A stretch of 64,000 nt of DNA from Paraburkholderia tagetis (GCF_022213065.1 NZ_JAKLJA010000003.1:124001-188000), one strand, 5' to 3'. Shown: positions 9,154 through 18,808, counted from the stretch's first letter. The notes: generated from the sequence alone by a model not told the origin. Numbers and translations are program-made.

Positions 9154-10320
9154 ATGAAGATTCACGAGTACCAGGGTAAGGAAATCCTGCGGAAATTCGG
9201 AGTCGCGGTACCGCGCGGCAAGCCGGTGTTTTCGGTGGATGACGCGGTCAAGGCCGCTGAAGAGCTGGGCGGTCCGGTGTGGGTCGTCAAGGCGCAGATT
9301 CACGCGGGTGGCCGCGGTAAGGGCGGCGGCGTGAAGGTGGCGAAGTCGCTGGATCAAGTCCGCGAATACGCGAGCCAGATTCTCGGCATGCAGCTCGTCA
9401 CGCACCAGACCGGTCCGGAAGGCCAGAAGGTCAACCGTCTGCTGATCGAAGAAGGCGCTGACATCAAGCAGGAACTGTATGTCAGCCTCGTCGTTGATCG
9501 CGTGTCGCAAAAGATCGTTCTGATGGGTTCGAGCGAAGGCGGCATGGACATCGAAGAAGTGGCCGAAAAGCATCCGGAACTGATCCACAAGGTCATCGTC
9601 GAGCCGTCGACGGGTCTGCTCGACGCTCAGGCCGACGACCTCGCCGCGAAGATCGGCGTGCCGGCCGCATCGATTCCGCAAGCGCGCGCAATCCTGCAAG
9701 GCCTGTACAAGGCATTCTGGGAAACCGATGCGTCGCTGGCCGAAATCAACCCGCTGAACGTCACCGGCGACGGCAAGGTCATCGCACTCGACGCGAAGTT
9801 CAACTTCGACTCGAACGCGCTGTTCCGCCACCCGGAAATCGTCGCTTACCGCGACCTGGACGAAGAAGATCCGGCTGAAATCGAAGCCTCGAAGTTCGAC
9901 CTCGCGTACATCTCGCTCGACGGCAACATCGGCTGTCTCGTGAACGGCGCGGGCCTCGCGATGGCCACGATGGACACCATCAAGCTGTTCGGCGGCGAGC
10001 CGGCGAACTTCCTCGACGTGGGCGGCGGCGCCACGACCGAGAAGGTCACCGAAGCGTTCAAGCTCATGCTCAAGAACCCGGGCCTGAAGGCGATCCTCGT
10101 GAACATCTTCGGCGGCATCATGCGCTGCGACGTGATCGCGGAAGGCGTGATCGCCGGTTCGAAGGCCGTGAACCTGAATGTGCCGCTCGTCGTGCGCATG
10201 AAGGGCACGAACGAAGACCTCGGCAAGAAGATGCTGGCCGACTCGGGCCTGCCGATCATCTCGGCGGACAGCATGGAAGAGGCTGCGCAGAAGGTCGTCG
10301 CGGCTACCGAAGGCAAGTAA
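9154..10320 (+). CDS. sucC: Succinyl-CoA synthetase, beta subunit (ADP-forming)
   Basis: A 388-residue protein of exact family length. The ATP-grasp domain is seen in [37 protein letters not shown] and [20 protein letters not shown]; the C-terminal CoA-ligase part in [17 protein letters not shown] and [15 protein letters not shown]. With SucD it converts succinyl-CoA, ADP and phosphate to succinate, CoA and ATP in the TCA cycle. AAGGA lies 8 bases before the ATG. It is followed by sucD with a gap of 96 bases. Confidence 0.98.
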   Translation: MKIHEYQGKEILRKFGVAVPRGKPVFSVDDAVKAAEELGGPVWVVKAQIHAGGRGKGGGVKVAKSLDQVREYASQILGMQLVTHQTGPEGQKVNRLLIEEGADIKQELYVSLVVDRVSQKIVLMGSSEGGMDIEEVAEKHPELIHKVIVEPSTGLLDAQADDLAAKIGVPAASIPQARAILQGLYKAFWETDASLAEINPLNVTGDGKVIALDAKFNFDSNALFRHPEIVAYRDLDEEDPAEIEASKFDLAYISLDGNIGCLVNGAGLAMATMDTIKLFGGEPANFLDVGGGATTEKVTEAFKLMLKNPGLKAILVNIFGGIMRCDVIAEGVIAGSKAVNLNVPLVVRMKGTNEDLGKKMLADSGLPIISADSMEEAAQKVVAATEGK

Positions 10321-10416
10321 TTTTCAGCGGATACGAATGGCGCCGCGAGGGCGCGCGGCTGCGGCACTTGCCGCAACCTGCGCGACGCGCGACGCCAAGC
10401 GAACAGAGGTCAATAC

Positions 10417-11298
10417 ATGTCGATTCTGATCAACAAAGACACCAAGGTCATCACGCAGGGCATCACCGGCAAGACCGGTCAGTTCCACACCCGTGCCTGC
10501 CGTGAATATGCCAACGGCCGCGAAGCGTTCGTCGCGGGCGTGAACCCGAAGAAGGCCGGCGAGGACTTCGAGGGCATTCCCATCTACGCGAACGTGCGTG
10601 AAGCGAAGGAAGCCACCGGCGCGACCGTTTCGGTCATCTACGTGCCGCCCGCAGGCGCAGCTGCTGCGATCTGGGAAGCCGTCGAGGCCGATCTCGATCT
10701 CGCGATCTGCATCACGGAAGGCATTCCCGTCCGCGACATGATCGAAGTCAAGGACCGTATGCGCCGCGAAGGCCGCAAGACGCTGCTCCTCGGCCCGAAC
10801 TGCCCCGGCACGATCACGCCGGACGAGCTGAAGATCGGCATCATGCCGGGCCACATCCACAAGAAGGGCCGCATCGGCGTCGTGTCGCGTTCGGGCACGC
10901 TGACGTATGAAGCGGTGGGCCAGCTGACGGCGCTCGGCCTCGGCCAGTCGTCGGCAGTCGGTATCGGCGGCGACCCGATCAATGGTCTGAAGCACATCGA
11001 CGTCATGAAGATGTTCAACGACGATCCGGATACGGACGCCGTGATCATGATCGGCGAGATCGGCGGTCCGGACGAAGCGAACGCCGCTTACTGGATCAAG
11101 GACAACATGAAGAAGCCGGTGGTTGGCTTCATCGCGGGCGTCACGGCGCCTCCGGGCAAGCGCATGGGCCACGCCGGCGCGCTGATCTCGGGCGGTGCGG
11201 ACACGGCCGACGCGAAGCTGGAAATCATGGACGGCTGCGGCATCAAGGTGACGCGCAACCCGTCGGAAATGGGTCGTCTGCTGAAGTCGATTCTGTAA
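10417..11298 (+). CDS. sucD: Succinyl-CoA synthetase, alpha subunit
   Basis: A 293-residue protein with the CoA-binding Rossmann fold ([20 protein letters not shown]) at the N terminus and the phospho-histidine loop [13 protein letters not shown], which places the phosphorylated His near residue 252. [10 protein letters not shown] and [16 protein letters not shown] are also family signatures. It is the second gene of the sucCD operon and is followed by a strong intrinsic terminator. Confidence 0.98.
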   Translation: MSILINKDTKVITQGITGKTGQFHTRACREYANGREAFVAGVNPKKAGEDFEGIPIYANVREAKEATGATVSVIYVPPAGAAAAIWEAVEADLDLAICITEGIPVRDMIEVKDRMRREGRKTLLLGPNCPGTITPDELKIGIMPGHIHKKGRIGVVSRSGTLTYEAVGQLTALGLGQSSAVGIGGDPINGLKHIDVMKMFNDDPDTDAVIMIGEIGGPDEANAAYWIKDNMKKPVVGFIAGVTAPPGKRMGHAGALISGGADTADAKLEIMDGCGIKVTRNPSEMGRLLKSIL

Positions 11299-11394
11299 TT
11301 TCAAGATTCGCTGCTGCTCGCGCATTGTGTAAAGCGCGCGGGTGGCCAGCGTTTTTTGATATGCTTGCGGGATCCTTTCACGAGGTTTCCGGAT

Positions 11395-11432
11395 AAAAGC
11401 GAGGGAGCCAGTCATGGCTGCCTCGCTTTTTT
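11395..11432 (+). terminator. Intrinsic terminator of sucCD
   Basis: AAAAGCGAGG (from 11395) pairs with CCTCGCTTTT (from 11421), with an inner AGCC/GGCT pairing, and ends in six T. It lies about 100 bases after the sucD stop. Confidence 0.85.
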
Positions 11433-11436
11433 AATG

Positions 11437-11464
11437 GCGCGGCCGTCTTTTTGAGCGGCCGCGC
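11437..11464. other. GC-rich stem-loop in the leader of the TerC-family gene
   Basis: Perfect 9-bp arms GCGCGGCCG (11437-11445) and CGGCCGCGC (11456-11464) with a loop of TCTTTTTGAG, lying directly after the sucCD terminator and 36 bases before the terC-like start. It could be a second terminator (followed only by TTTG) or a leader structure. TerC-family genes in some bacteria have a manganese riboswitch, but this leader is too short to contain one. Confidence 0.45.
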
Positions 11465-11499
11465 TTTGTCGTCGTACTCACGGTCCTTCCGCCGCCTTC

Positions 11500-12198
11500 A
11501 TGCTCGAGTTTTTTGCGTCGCTCCACTGGGGCGCTGTCATTCAGATCATCGTCATCGACATCCTGCTCGGCGGCGACAACGCCGTGGTAATCGCGCTCGC
11601 CTGCCGCGACCTGCCCGCGCAACAGCGCTTGCGCGGCATCGTCTGGGGCACCGTCGGCGCGATCGCGCTGCGCGTCGTGCTGATCGCTTTCGCGGTCGTG
11701 CTGCTCAACGTGCCGTATCTGAAGTTCACGGGCGGCCTGCTGCTGCTGTGGATCGGGGTGCGGCTGCTTGCGCCTTCGCATCTCGAGCATGCCGATGTGA
11801 AGCCCTCCGACAAGCTGATCGGCGCGATCAAGACCATCATCGTCGCCGATGCGGTGATGAGCCTCGACAACGTCGTGGCCATCGCGGGCGCGGCCGAAGC
11901 CGCTGATCCGAGCCACCGCATCGCGCTCGTGATCTTCGGCCTGATGGTGAGCATCCCGCTGATCGTCTGGGGCAGCCAGCTCGTGCTCAGGCTGCTCGAC
12001 CGCTATCCCGTGGTGGTGACGCTGGGCGCCGCGCTGCTTGGCTGGATCGCGGGTGGGCTGATCATCAACGACCCGGCCGGCGACCGCTGGCCGCTGCTCG
12101 ATACGCCCGCGGCCGAATATGGCATGAGTGCGGCGTGCGCGATTTTCGTGGTCGTGCTCGGTCAACTGCTCAGGCGACGCGCGCAAGGCTCTCATTGA
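11500..12198 (+). CDS. TerC family integral membrane protein (YjbE type)
   Basis: A 232-residue protein with about seven membrane segments. The signatures IQIIVIDILLGGDNAVVIAL and VADAVMSLDNVVAIAGAA carry the two conserved acidic GDN/LDN motifs of the TerC family, which is linked to manganese export and metal homeostasis and to insertion or metalation of exported proteins. The YjbE subgroup is short, as here. No tellurite genes are nearby. It stands alone between two terminators, so it is probably transcribed by itself. Confidence 0.88.
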   Translation: MLEFFASLHWGAVIQIIVIDILLGGDNAVVIALACRDLPAQQRLRGIVWGTVGAIALRVVLIAFAVVLLNVPYLKFTGGLLLLWIGVRLLAPSHLEHADVKPSDKLIGAIKTIIVADAVMSLDNVVAIAGAAEAADPSHRIALVIFGLMVSIPLIVWGSQLVLRLLDRYPVVVTLGAALLGWIAGGLIINDPAGDRWPLLDTPAAEYGMSAACAIFVVVLGQLLRRRAQGSH

Positions 12199-12327
12199 GC
12201 GCAATGACGGGGGCTTGCCGGTCGTTCCGACCGTGGCGTGGGCCATCGCGCAACCCGATGCTCCGACAGCGCCGCGCCTAAGCCATCCGGCCGACTGCTG
12301 CACAGACAGGGCCGCCGATACGATCGA

Positions 12328-12360
12328 AGCGCCTGTTCACCTTTTCGTGAGCAGGCGTTT
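12328..12360 (+). terminator. Intrinsic terminator downstream of the TerC-family gene
   Basis: CGCCTGTTCAC (12330-12340) pairs with GTGAGCAGGCG (12347-12357) with one G-T pair and a six-base loop, followed by TTTCTCGTTT. It separates the TerC-type gene from the pilin gene, whose ribosome site starts only nine bases later. Confidence 0.7.
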
Positions 12361-12378
12361 CTCGTTTCAGGAGCCCTG

Positions 12379-13059
12379 ATGATGACCGTATTCCCATCCA
12401 CTTCCAGCCCGGGCAAACCGCACATACTGCGCGCTGCCGGGCCATGTGCCGCGCCCGCCCTCGTTCCGCATTCGTTTGCCACGCATGCCACGGCTTCGCT
12501 CGTGCAGTCCTGCCGGGAGTTCGTGCGTCTCGCGAGGCGTTGGGCCGCGCCTGGTTTCACACTCATCGAACTGATGATCGTGCTCGCCATCGTCGGCGTG
12601 ATCGCCGCGTATGCCATTCCTGCGTATCAGGACTACCTCGCTCGCAGCCGGGTGGGCGAGGGCCTCTCGCTGGCTTCCGCGGCGCGGCTCGCAGTGGCGG
12701 AGAACGCCGCGAGCGGCAATGCGTTCGGCGCGGGCTATACGGTGCCGCCGGCCACGCGCAACGTCGCCTCGGTGAAGGTGGACGACACCACCGGGCAGAT
12801 CACCGTGGCGTTCACCAACCGCATCGCGCCCGATGGCAGCAACACGATCGTGCTCGTGCCGTCGGTGCCCGACAACGCCGACTCGCCTACGGCGCGCGTG
12901 GCGCTCGCGCAAGGCAGCGTGCAGGGCGGCACGCTCACCTGGGAATGCTTCGCGGGCGGCAAGTCGGTTTCGTCGCTTGGGGCACCGGGCGCGGGTCCGA
13001 TGCCTGTGGAAGCAGCTACGCTGCCAGCCAATCTCGCGCCGCCGGAGTGCCGCGCCTGA
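12379..13059 (+). CDS. Type IV pilin-like protein (PilA family)
   Basis: The prepilin motif [20 protein letters not shown] is followed by [20 protein letters not shown] and a globular domain with two cysteines (WECF and PPECRA), fitting a major or minor type IV pilin. Prepilin peptidase cuts between G and F and methylates F; the fifth residue Glu is present. With the ATG at 12379 (AGGAG five bases upstream) the leader is 59 residues, far longer than the usual 6-12. A GTG at 12523 would give an ordinary 11-residue basic leader, though its GGGAG is only three bases away. The oligosaccharyltransferase PglL downstream is probably used to glycosylate this pilin. Confidence 0.88.
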   Translation: MMTVFPSTSSPGKPHILRAAGPCAAPALVPHSFATHATASLVQSCREFVRLARRWAAPGFTLIELMIVLAIVGVIAAYAIPAYQDYLARSRVGEGLSLASAARLAVAENAASGNAFGAGYTVPPATRNVASVKVDDTTGQITVAFTNRIAPDGSNTIVLVPSVPDNADSPTARVALAQGSVQGGTLTWECFAGGKSVSSLGAPGAGPMPVEAATLPANLAPPECRA

Positions 13060-13394
13060 GGTGGGCCCAAGGTGCGCATCAGCTACGCGTGAGGTGCACA
13101 TAAGGCGCGCATGAGGCGTGCATGAGGCGTGCATAAGCGGCTGCAATTCGTGCGTCGGACATCGTGTGGACGTCCGGCGCACGATGTCTCGCGCATGTGT
13201 CGTACATGTGCCGCGCACGTACCGCGCATGCGCCCCCATGCGCCGCGCACGCTGCACCAACGAGGGGAATGGGCCCAATGCACGGCGCGTGGAGCCAGGG
13301 CGCGGCACGTTCGGGTGGATTTCGTCCGGCTGCCTTCCGCACAGGGAGGGAAAAGTTTTGTATAGTGCGCCGGTTGCTGACGCCCCCGATCCCC
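13060..13394 (+). other. Repeat-rich leader between pilin and pglL with two competing hairpins
   Basis: No gene is apparent. 13091-13136 holds four degenerate 11-12 base tandem units of the type AGGCGTGCATG. Next comes a hairpin with arms GTGCGTCGGAC (13150-13160) and GTCCGGCGCAC (13172-13182), one G-T pair. A second perfect stem, GACATCGTG (13158-13166) with CACGATGTC (13180-13188), shares bases with the first, so only one can form at a time. Near 13353 TATAGT may be a -10 element for pglL. Confidence 0.55.
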
Positions 13395-15209
13395 ATGCCT
13401 TCTCCTTTTGCGCGTTACCTTACGTTCGTTTTGCTGGCCGTTGCGTTGATCCTGCCTTATGCGGTCGTCGCACATACCTACCCAATCCCGACGTTCTACT
13501 CAGAATTCACTGCGCTCGCGCTATATCTGATGGTCGGCGCCGGTGTCTGGCTGCTGGTGCGTTCCGCGCAGCCCGCCCGCGACTTCAGATCGCCCACGAT
13601 CGCCCTCGTGCCGCTCGCCTTCGGTTTGCTGCTCATCGTGCAAACTCTCGCGCTGCCGGTCGAGCAACCTTCAATGAACTGGCTGGGCGCGGGCTATCTG
13701 CTGGCCGCCTTCATGGCCGTTCACGCGGGCTACGGCATCGCGCGCGTGAATCTCACGCGCACGGCGATGGTGTGGGGCGCGTGGGCACTCGTGATCGGTG
13801 GTTTGTTCGCGGTGTTCTGTCAGGTCATCCAGCTCCTGCATCTCGAAACGAAGGTCACGCCGCTCGTCGTCGCCTATAACGTTCGGTTTGACCGGCGGCC
13901 GTTCGGCAATATGGCGCAGGCCAACCACCTTGCGACCTACATTGCCTTTGCGACGGCGGCGGCGCTGTATCTCGTGCAGACGCGTCGTCTGAACGTCCTG
14001 CTATGGGTCGTGCTGTCGGCCATCTACTCGGGCGGCCTGGCGCTTACCGTGTCGCGCGGCCCGTGGTTGCAGATGGGCGTGATCGTCGTCGCGGGGTTCT
14101 GGATGGCGCTTTGCGCGACGCGCGGCGTGCGTGCCGAAGATGATGCAGGCAACATCGCAGGCGCCCGGGCTGGCTACGCGCGCGCCTGGGTGGTGCCCGT
14201 TGTGCTGTTCGCGATTTTCTTCGCCGTGAATGGGCTCGTGCGCTGGGCCAACGTCCACTATCAATTGCAGCTCGATCAGTCGGCTGCCGACCGCTTCAAG
14301 GACGCGGGCCAGATCGCACCGCGTATCGCGCTATGGCGCTATGGCTGGACGATGTTCAAGACGCACCCGCTGCTGGGTGTGGGCTGGGGCGACTTCCCGA
14401 TCCATCAGTTCGAACTTGCGCGCAAGCTGGGCGGCGTCGAGATTGCCAATAATTCGCACGACATCTTTATCGACTTGCTCGCCAAGACGGGTGCGCTGGG
14501 CTGCGCGATCGTCGTGATCGGGCTTCTCGCCTGGTTCGTGCGCGCGCTGCGCGCGCCGCACACGGCTGAGCGCATTTTCGGCTTCGCGCTGATTGGCGCG
14601 CTGGTCATGCATGCGCTCGTCGAGTATCCGCAGCAGTACATGTTCTTCCTGCTGCCCGCGATGTTCGTGTTCGGTCTGCTCGAGACGAAACCATTGCGTT
14701 TCGTGCCGCCGAACCTCACGCGTGCCGTCTATGCAGTGGTCGTGTTTGGCGGCATCGCGTCGCTGTGGCCGGTAGTGCGCGACTACAACCGCGCAGAGGT
14801 GCTGTACTACGGCTCGCACCCCGCCGAAGAGTATGCGCAGGCGCCGTCTTTCCTGTTTCGAGCGTGGGGCGACTACGGCATGGCGACGCTCATGCCGATC
14901 GACGCTTCGGACCTCGCGACCAAGCTCGCCGCGCATGAGCGCGCGATTGCGCTGCTGCCGGGCGAGACCGTGCTGCGCCGCTATGCGGTGCTGCAGGCGC
15001 TCGACAGGAATAGCGATGGTGCGTTCGACACGGTCGAGCGCCTGAAGATCTTCGCGCAGGAACTGCATGACTGGCCCACGCAATTGGCCTCGCTCTACAG
15101 CCTGTGCGACGGCGAGCCGGCGCTCGCGGGCTTCAAGGCCGCGCTGGTGAAGAAGTACGGTACGTCTGCGGTGAAGGTCCAGCAAGAAGAGGACGATTCG
15201 GACGATTGA
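13395..15209 (+). CDS. pglL: PglL family protein O-oligosaccharyltransferase (Wzy/O-antigen ligase superfamily)
   Basis: About 604 residues. Eleven to twelve membrane segments occupy residues 1-430; the PglL-type motif RPFGNMAQANHLATYIAF and the Wzy-C loop HPLLGVGWGDFPIHQFELAR contain the conserved His/Arg/Asn residues used for glycan transfer. The C-terminal part (LFRAWGDYGMATLMPID onward) is the Wzy_C_2 domain found in PglL but not in O-antigen ligase WaaL. The enzyme moves lipid-linked oligosaccharide en bloc to Ser/Thr of periplasmic proteins, in Burkholderia to many targets including pilins. The pilin gene just upstream supports that role. The ATG at 13395 has no good ribosome site. Confidence 0.92.
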   Translation: MPSPFARYLTFVLLAVALILPYAVVAHTYPIPTFYSEFTALALYLMVGAGVWLLVRSAQPARDFRSPTIALVPLAFGLLLIVQTLALPVEQPSMNWLGAGYLLAAFMAVHAGYGIARVNLTRTAMVWGAWALVIGGLFAVFCQVIQLLHLETKVTPLVVAYNVRFDRRPFGNMAQANHLATYIAFATAAALYLVQTRRLNVLLWVVLSAIYSGGLALTVSRGPWLQMGVIVVAGFWMALCATRGVRAEDDAGNIAGARAGYARAWVVPVVLFAIFFAVNGLVRWANVHYQLQLDQSAADRFKDAGQIAPRIALWRYGWTMFKTHPLLGVGWGDFPIHQFELARKLGGVEIANNSHDIFIDLLAKTGALGCAIVVIGLLAWFVRALRAPHTAERIFGFALIGALVMHALVEYPQQYMFFLLPAMFVFGLLETKPLRFVPPNLTRAVYAVVVFGGIASLWPVVRDYNRAEVLYYGSHPAEEYAQAPSFLFRAWGDYGMATLMPIDASDLATKLAAHERAIALLPGETVLRRYAVLQALDRNSDGAFDTVERLKIFAQELHDWPTQLASLYSLCDGEPALAGFKAALVKKYGTSAVKVQQEEDDSDD

Positions 15210-15342
15210 TGATCGGGCGGCGGCTGAGCCCTCGCTTGCCGCCGCGCCGATGAATGCGCACAGCGCTTAGCGCGCGGCGCAGTGGCTCGACGCGGCCTTT
15301 GCGCTGCCTGGATTCTGTTTAACCCGCTTTTTAACCCGCGAT

Positions 15343-15822
15343 TTAACCCGCCGCCACCCAATCGCCCGACTTGCCGCCGTGCTTCTCCAGCACGCGGACA
15401 TCGGTGATCGTCATGCCGCGGTCCACCGCCTTGCACATGTCGTAGACCGTCAAGAGGCCCACTTGCACGGCGGTCAGCGCTTCCATCTCCACGCCCGTGC
15501 GGCCGAGGGTCTCCACCTGCGCCGTGCAATGCACGCCCGGCAGCGCTTCGTCGAGCGCGAAGTCGACCTTCACGCGCGTGATTGCGAGCGGGTGGCACAG
15601 CGGAATCAAATCGGAAGTGCGCTTGGCGCCCTGGATCGCGGCGATGCGCGCGACGCCGATCACGTCGCCTTTCTTCGCATTGCCGTCGCGCACCAGCGCG
15701 AACGTGGCGGGCAGCATGCGGATCGTGCCGCTCGCCACGGCGATGCGTTTGGTCTCGGCTTTGCCGCCGACGTCGACCATGTGCGCGTCGCCTGCGGCGT
15801 CGAAATGCGTGAGTTCGGGCAT
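15343..15822 (-). CDS. moaC: Cyclic pyranopterin monophosphate synthase
   Basis: A 159-residue protein of normal length with the MoaC motifs [50 protein letters not shown]. MoaC works after MoaA in molybdenum cofactor synthesis, turning 3',8-cyclo-GTP into cyclic pyranopterin monophosphate; the conserved Asp and Lys of DMCKAVD are catalytic. GGAG lies 8 bases before the ATG. The gene converges with pglL and diverges from bepA; no other mo genes are present. The stop lies in the first of three GGGTTAA-type repeats. Confidence 0.96.
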   Translation of the reverse strand: MPELTHFDAAGDAHMVDVGGKAETKRIAVASGTIRMLPATFALVRDGNAKKGDVIGVARIAAIQGAKRTSDLIPLCHPLAITRVKVDFALDEALPGVHCTAQVETLGRTGVEMEALTAVQVGLLTVYDMCKAVDRGMTITDVRVLEKHGGKSGDWVAAG

Positions 15823-15978
15823 GGTGGGTTCTCCGTGAAGGGCGCCTATCTTAACAGTGCGGCGGGCGCATGAGGTTCGGGCTCGTTTGTCCTCGGATGT
15901 CCCCGGTTGTCCCTGGTTGTCACTGGTTGTTCGACCGCGTTCATTCGAGGGCGGAGTGGCGAATCGCGCGGGCTACAA

Positions 15979-16008
15979 TGACCCGATGTGACCCGATGTG
16001 ACCCGGTA
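15979..16008. repeat. 10-bp tandem repeat upstream of bepA
   Basis: Three head-to-tail copies of TGACCCGATG (the third ends GTA) occupy the region 46-75 bases before the bepA ATG. Just upstream at about 15893-15945, between moaC and this repeat, lies a looser series of 10-base units of the form GGTTGTCCCT. Both are in the shared moaC/bepA promoter region. Confidence 0.85.
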
Positions 16009-16053
16009 GCTGGCCGCCGGGCCGGCAATCCGCTTTTCCCGATCCTGTCACCC

Positions 16054-18117
16054 ATGCATCTGAAACGGCTGCTTGCTGCCTGGTTGTGCGCTTCGCTTGC
16101 CGCTCCGCCGCAAGCGTTCGCGCAGGCGCCGGGCGGCGGGGCGGGGGTGTCGGTTGCGCGTGCGGCCGTGCTCGATCGCGGTGCACCGAGTGCGCCCGCA
16201 TCCGGTACCGCCGGGCATGGCGCCAGCGGGCCGTCTGCGAGCAAGCCGGGCACCGTTACGCGAGGTATCACGACTCCTGGTATTACTACGCCGGGCGCCG
16301 CAGTATCGGGCATCGTCACGCCTGGTATCACTACGCCGGGCGTCGCCACATCGGGCGTCGCAACGCTCGCCCCCGACGCTCCCGCGCTCGTGAGCGGCCC
16401 GCTCGACGACGAGGCCGGCTCCGTCATTCCCGGCTCGATCGCGCAGGGCGTGTTCGGCACGTATGGCGGCGCGCAGAGCCGTTTCGGCGCGTCCGGATCG
16501 GGACAATCCGCAAACGCCTCCGGCATGCGCGGCAATGCCAGTGTGCGCGCGCCCGCCTGGGTCCCGCAACTGCCCGATCTCGGCGATGGCTCGGGCGGCA
16601 CGCTCACGCCGCAGGCCGAGCGCCGCATCGGCGAGCGCGTGATGCGCGAGATCCGGCGCGATCCCGACTATATCGGCGACTGGCTCGTGCTCGACTATCT
16701 CGATTCGGTCGCGGCGCGCCTCTCGGCCTCGGCGGCTGCGCAGTTCATCGGCGGGTATCGGCCGGACTTCGACCTGTTCGCCGTGCGCGATAGCCAGATC
16801 AACGCGTTTTCGCTGCCGGGCGGCTTTATCGGCGTGAACACGGGGCTGATTGTCGCCACGCAGACCGAGTCGGAGCTGGCCTCCGTGCTCGGCCACGAGA
16901 TGGGCCACGTGCTCCAGCGGCATATCGCGCGCATGCTGGTGCAGAACGAGCACAGTGGCTACGCTGCGCTCGCCGGCGTTTTGTTCGGCATTCTCGCGGG
17001 CGTGCTGGCGAGGAGCGGCGACCTCGGCAGCGCGATCGCCGTCGGCAGTCAGGCGTATGCCGTGGACAGCCAACTGCGCTTCTCGCGCGCCGCCGAGCAT
17101 GAGGCGGACCGCGTCGGCTTCAAGCTGCTGGCGGGTGCCGGCTACGATCCTTGGGGCATGGTGGCATTCTTCGAGCGGCTCGAACGCGGGTCGATGAGCG
17201 ATGCCGGCGTGCCGGCCTATGCGCGCACGCACCCGCTCACCGTCTCGCGCATCGCCGACATGGAGGATCGCGCCCGCCGCGCGCCTTACCGGCAGCCGCG
17301 CCAGTCGCCCGAATACGGTTTCGTGCGCGCTCGCGTGCGCGTGCTCCAGGACCGCTCGCGCGGCGACTACATCGACGAGATCTCGCGTCTGCGCTCCGAG
17401 ATCGACGAGCGCGTCGCGCTCAACGTGGCTGCGAACTGGTACGGCATCGCCTTCGCGCAACTGCAGGTCGAACGCTACGACGATGCCGTGGCGTCGCTCG
17501 CGAACGCGCGCGCGGCGTTCGCCCGGTTCGAGTCCGCGGAAGGCGGCAAGGTGCGTGGTTTGCCCGGTAGTTCGGCCGGTAGTTCGGCCGGTGGTGCGCC
17601 CGGTGGTGCGCAGGGTAGTTCGCCGCGTAGTTCGCCAAATAGTTTGCCGCGTAGTTGGCCGCATAGTTCGCCAAGCCTCGACGTGCTGGCCGCCGAGATC
17701 GCCCGCCGCGCGGGCCGCACTGACGAAGCCGTGCGGCTTGCGCAGGCCGCGCATGCGGCGTGGCCTGCATCGCACGCGGCCACCGATGGTCTGCTCCAGG
17801 CGTTGATTGGTGCGCGCCGCTTCAAGGAGGCGCAGACGCTCGCACGCAGCGAGACCGAATCCGAGCCGCGTCAGGGGGCGTGGTGGCAGTATCTCGCGCA
17901 GTCGAGCGCGGGTCTGGGCGACCTGCTCACGCAGCGACGCGCGCTCGCGGAGAAGTTCGCGCTAGATGGCGCGTGGCCGTCGGCGATCCGGCAGCTCAAG
18001 GAAGCGCGCGACATGAAGTCGGTGGGGTTCTACGATTTGTCGACGATCGACGCGCGCCTGCACGATTTCGAGGCGCGCTACAAAGAAGAGCGCGCGGAGG
18101 AAAAAGACCAGGGGTGA
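16054..18117 (+). CDS. bepA: M48 family periplasmic metalloprotease, BepA-like, with TPR region
   Basis: About 687 residues. A signal peptide (MHLKRLLAAWLCASLAAPPQ, cut after AFAQA) leads to a low-complexity section with repeated TPG units (about 66-101). The zinc site HEMGH is at 281-285, with the third ligand in RAAEHEADRVGF (about 346-350). A C-terminal TPR-like helical region follows, broken by a Ser/Pro/Gly-rich stretch (about 502-541) made of 12-base repeats. BepA homologues guard outer-membrane assembly by degrading stalled LptD and BAM substrates. About 200 residues longer than E. coli BepA, mainly through the two repeat sections. The start fits the signal peptide; in-frame sequence further upstream is not needed. 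Confidence 0.9.
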   Translation: MHLKRLLAAWLCASLAAPPQAFAQAPGGGAGVSVARAAVLDRGAPSAPASGTAGHGASGPSASKPGTVTRGITTPGITTPGAAVSGIVTPGITTPGVATSGVATLAPDAPALVSGPLDDEAGSVIPGSIAQGVFGTYGGAQSRFGASGSGQSANASGMRGNASVRAPAWVPQLPDLGDGSGGTLTPQAERRIGERVMREIRRDPDYIGDWLVLDYLDSVAARLSASAAAQFIGGYRPDFDLFAVRDSQINAFSLPGGFIGVNTGLIVATQTESELASVLGHEMGHVLQRHIARMLVQNEHSGYAALAGVLFGILAGVLARSGDLGSAIAVGSQAYAVDSQLRFSRAAEHEADRVGFKLLAGAGYDPWGMVAFFERLERGSMSDAGVPAYARTHPLTVSRIADMEDRARRAPYRQPRQSPEYGFVRARVRVLQDRSRGDYIDEISRLRSEIDERVALNVAANWYGIAFAQLQVERYDDAVASLANARAAFARFESAEGGKVRGLPGSSAGSSAGGAPGGAQGSSPRSSPNSLPRSWPHSSPSLDVLAAEIARRAGRTDEAVRLAQAAHAAWPASHAATDGLLQALIGARRFKEAQTLARSETESEPRQGAWWQYLAQSSAGLGDLLTQRRALAEKFALDGAWPSAIRQLKEARDMKSVGFYDLSTIDARLHDFEARYKEERAEEKDQG

Positions 18118-18165
18118 ACGGCGAGGGCGGACGCCGCGCGGTGCGCTTTCGCGGCTCAGCTTAGC

Positions 18166-18789
18166 TTAGCCCGCGGCCTTTTCCGCTTGCTCCGGACTCT
18201 GCACGAACGCGAAGCGCGCCGGCACGTCCGCGCGCGCGATGGATTGCAATGGCAGCGCGGTTTCGGCGCGCCAGTGAAACGTGCCGCTCTCGCCGTCCTC
18301 GGCGAGCGTCGCATGCTCCGTGAAGCAGTCGAGATCGTGATCGTGCAGCAGCGCCACGCGAGCAAGTGCGTTCGCAGCTGCATCGGCGCTGCCTTCTGCC
18401 GTCGCCGGCGCGGCTTGTTCGAACAGCACGCTGCCGTGTTCGTCCACATACACGGCAACCGGCTCGAAGGGGTGGCCCGTTTGATCGACGAGCGTCAGCG
18501 CAGCGCCGTTCGCACTTGCGAGGCGCACGACCCATGGCGTGTATTCGAGCTCGACATAGACGCGTTGCGGCCCGTTCTGGAAGAACCACTGTCCATTGGC
18601 ATCGCGATCGTAATTGCGGTTGATGAAGCCGATGAGCGCTTCATGCCGGATCGGCGTGCCCGGTGCGCCCTGTGCCTGGTCGGCTTCGTCGCGCAGGCGC
18701 CAGTGGCCGCGCGCGTCGAGCAGCAGCCAGCCGGTGCAATGAGGAACGTTGGGCCAGCGCGCGAGCGCCTGTTTGACGATGTCATCCAT
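18166..18789 (-). CDS. Conserved betaproteobacterial hypothetical protein
   Basis: A 207-residue soluble protein with no signal peptide or membrane segment. Features seen: PHCTGWLLLDARGHWRLRDE near the N terminus, IGFINRNYDRDANGQWFFQNGPQRVYVELEYTPWVVRL, then FEPVAVYVDEHGSVLFE and LLHDHDLDCFTEH. It resembles a DUF family found in Burkholderia and Ralstonia, but I cannot name it safely. It starts 20 bases after the YheT-type hydrolase gene and is very probably co-transcribed with it. No catalytic role can be deduced. Confidence 0.8.
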   Translation of the reverse strand: MDDIVKQALARWPNVPHCTGWLLLDARGHWRLRDEADQAQGAPGTPIRHEALIGFINRNYDRDANGQWFFQNGPQRVYVELEYTPWVVRLASANGAALTLVDQTGHPFEPVAVYVDEHGSVLFEQAAPATAEGSADAAANALARVALLHDHDLDCFTEHATLAEDGESGTFHWRAETALPLQSIARADVPARFAFVQSPEQAEKAAG

Positions 18790-18808
18790 GAGTCCAGGGC
18801 CTACTTAC

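Noticed and set aside
11433..11499. Manganese riboswitch before the TerC-family gene
   Set aside because: The leader is under 70 bases and holds only one simple stem; too small for the yybP-ykoY fold.
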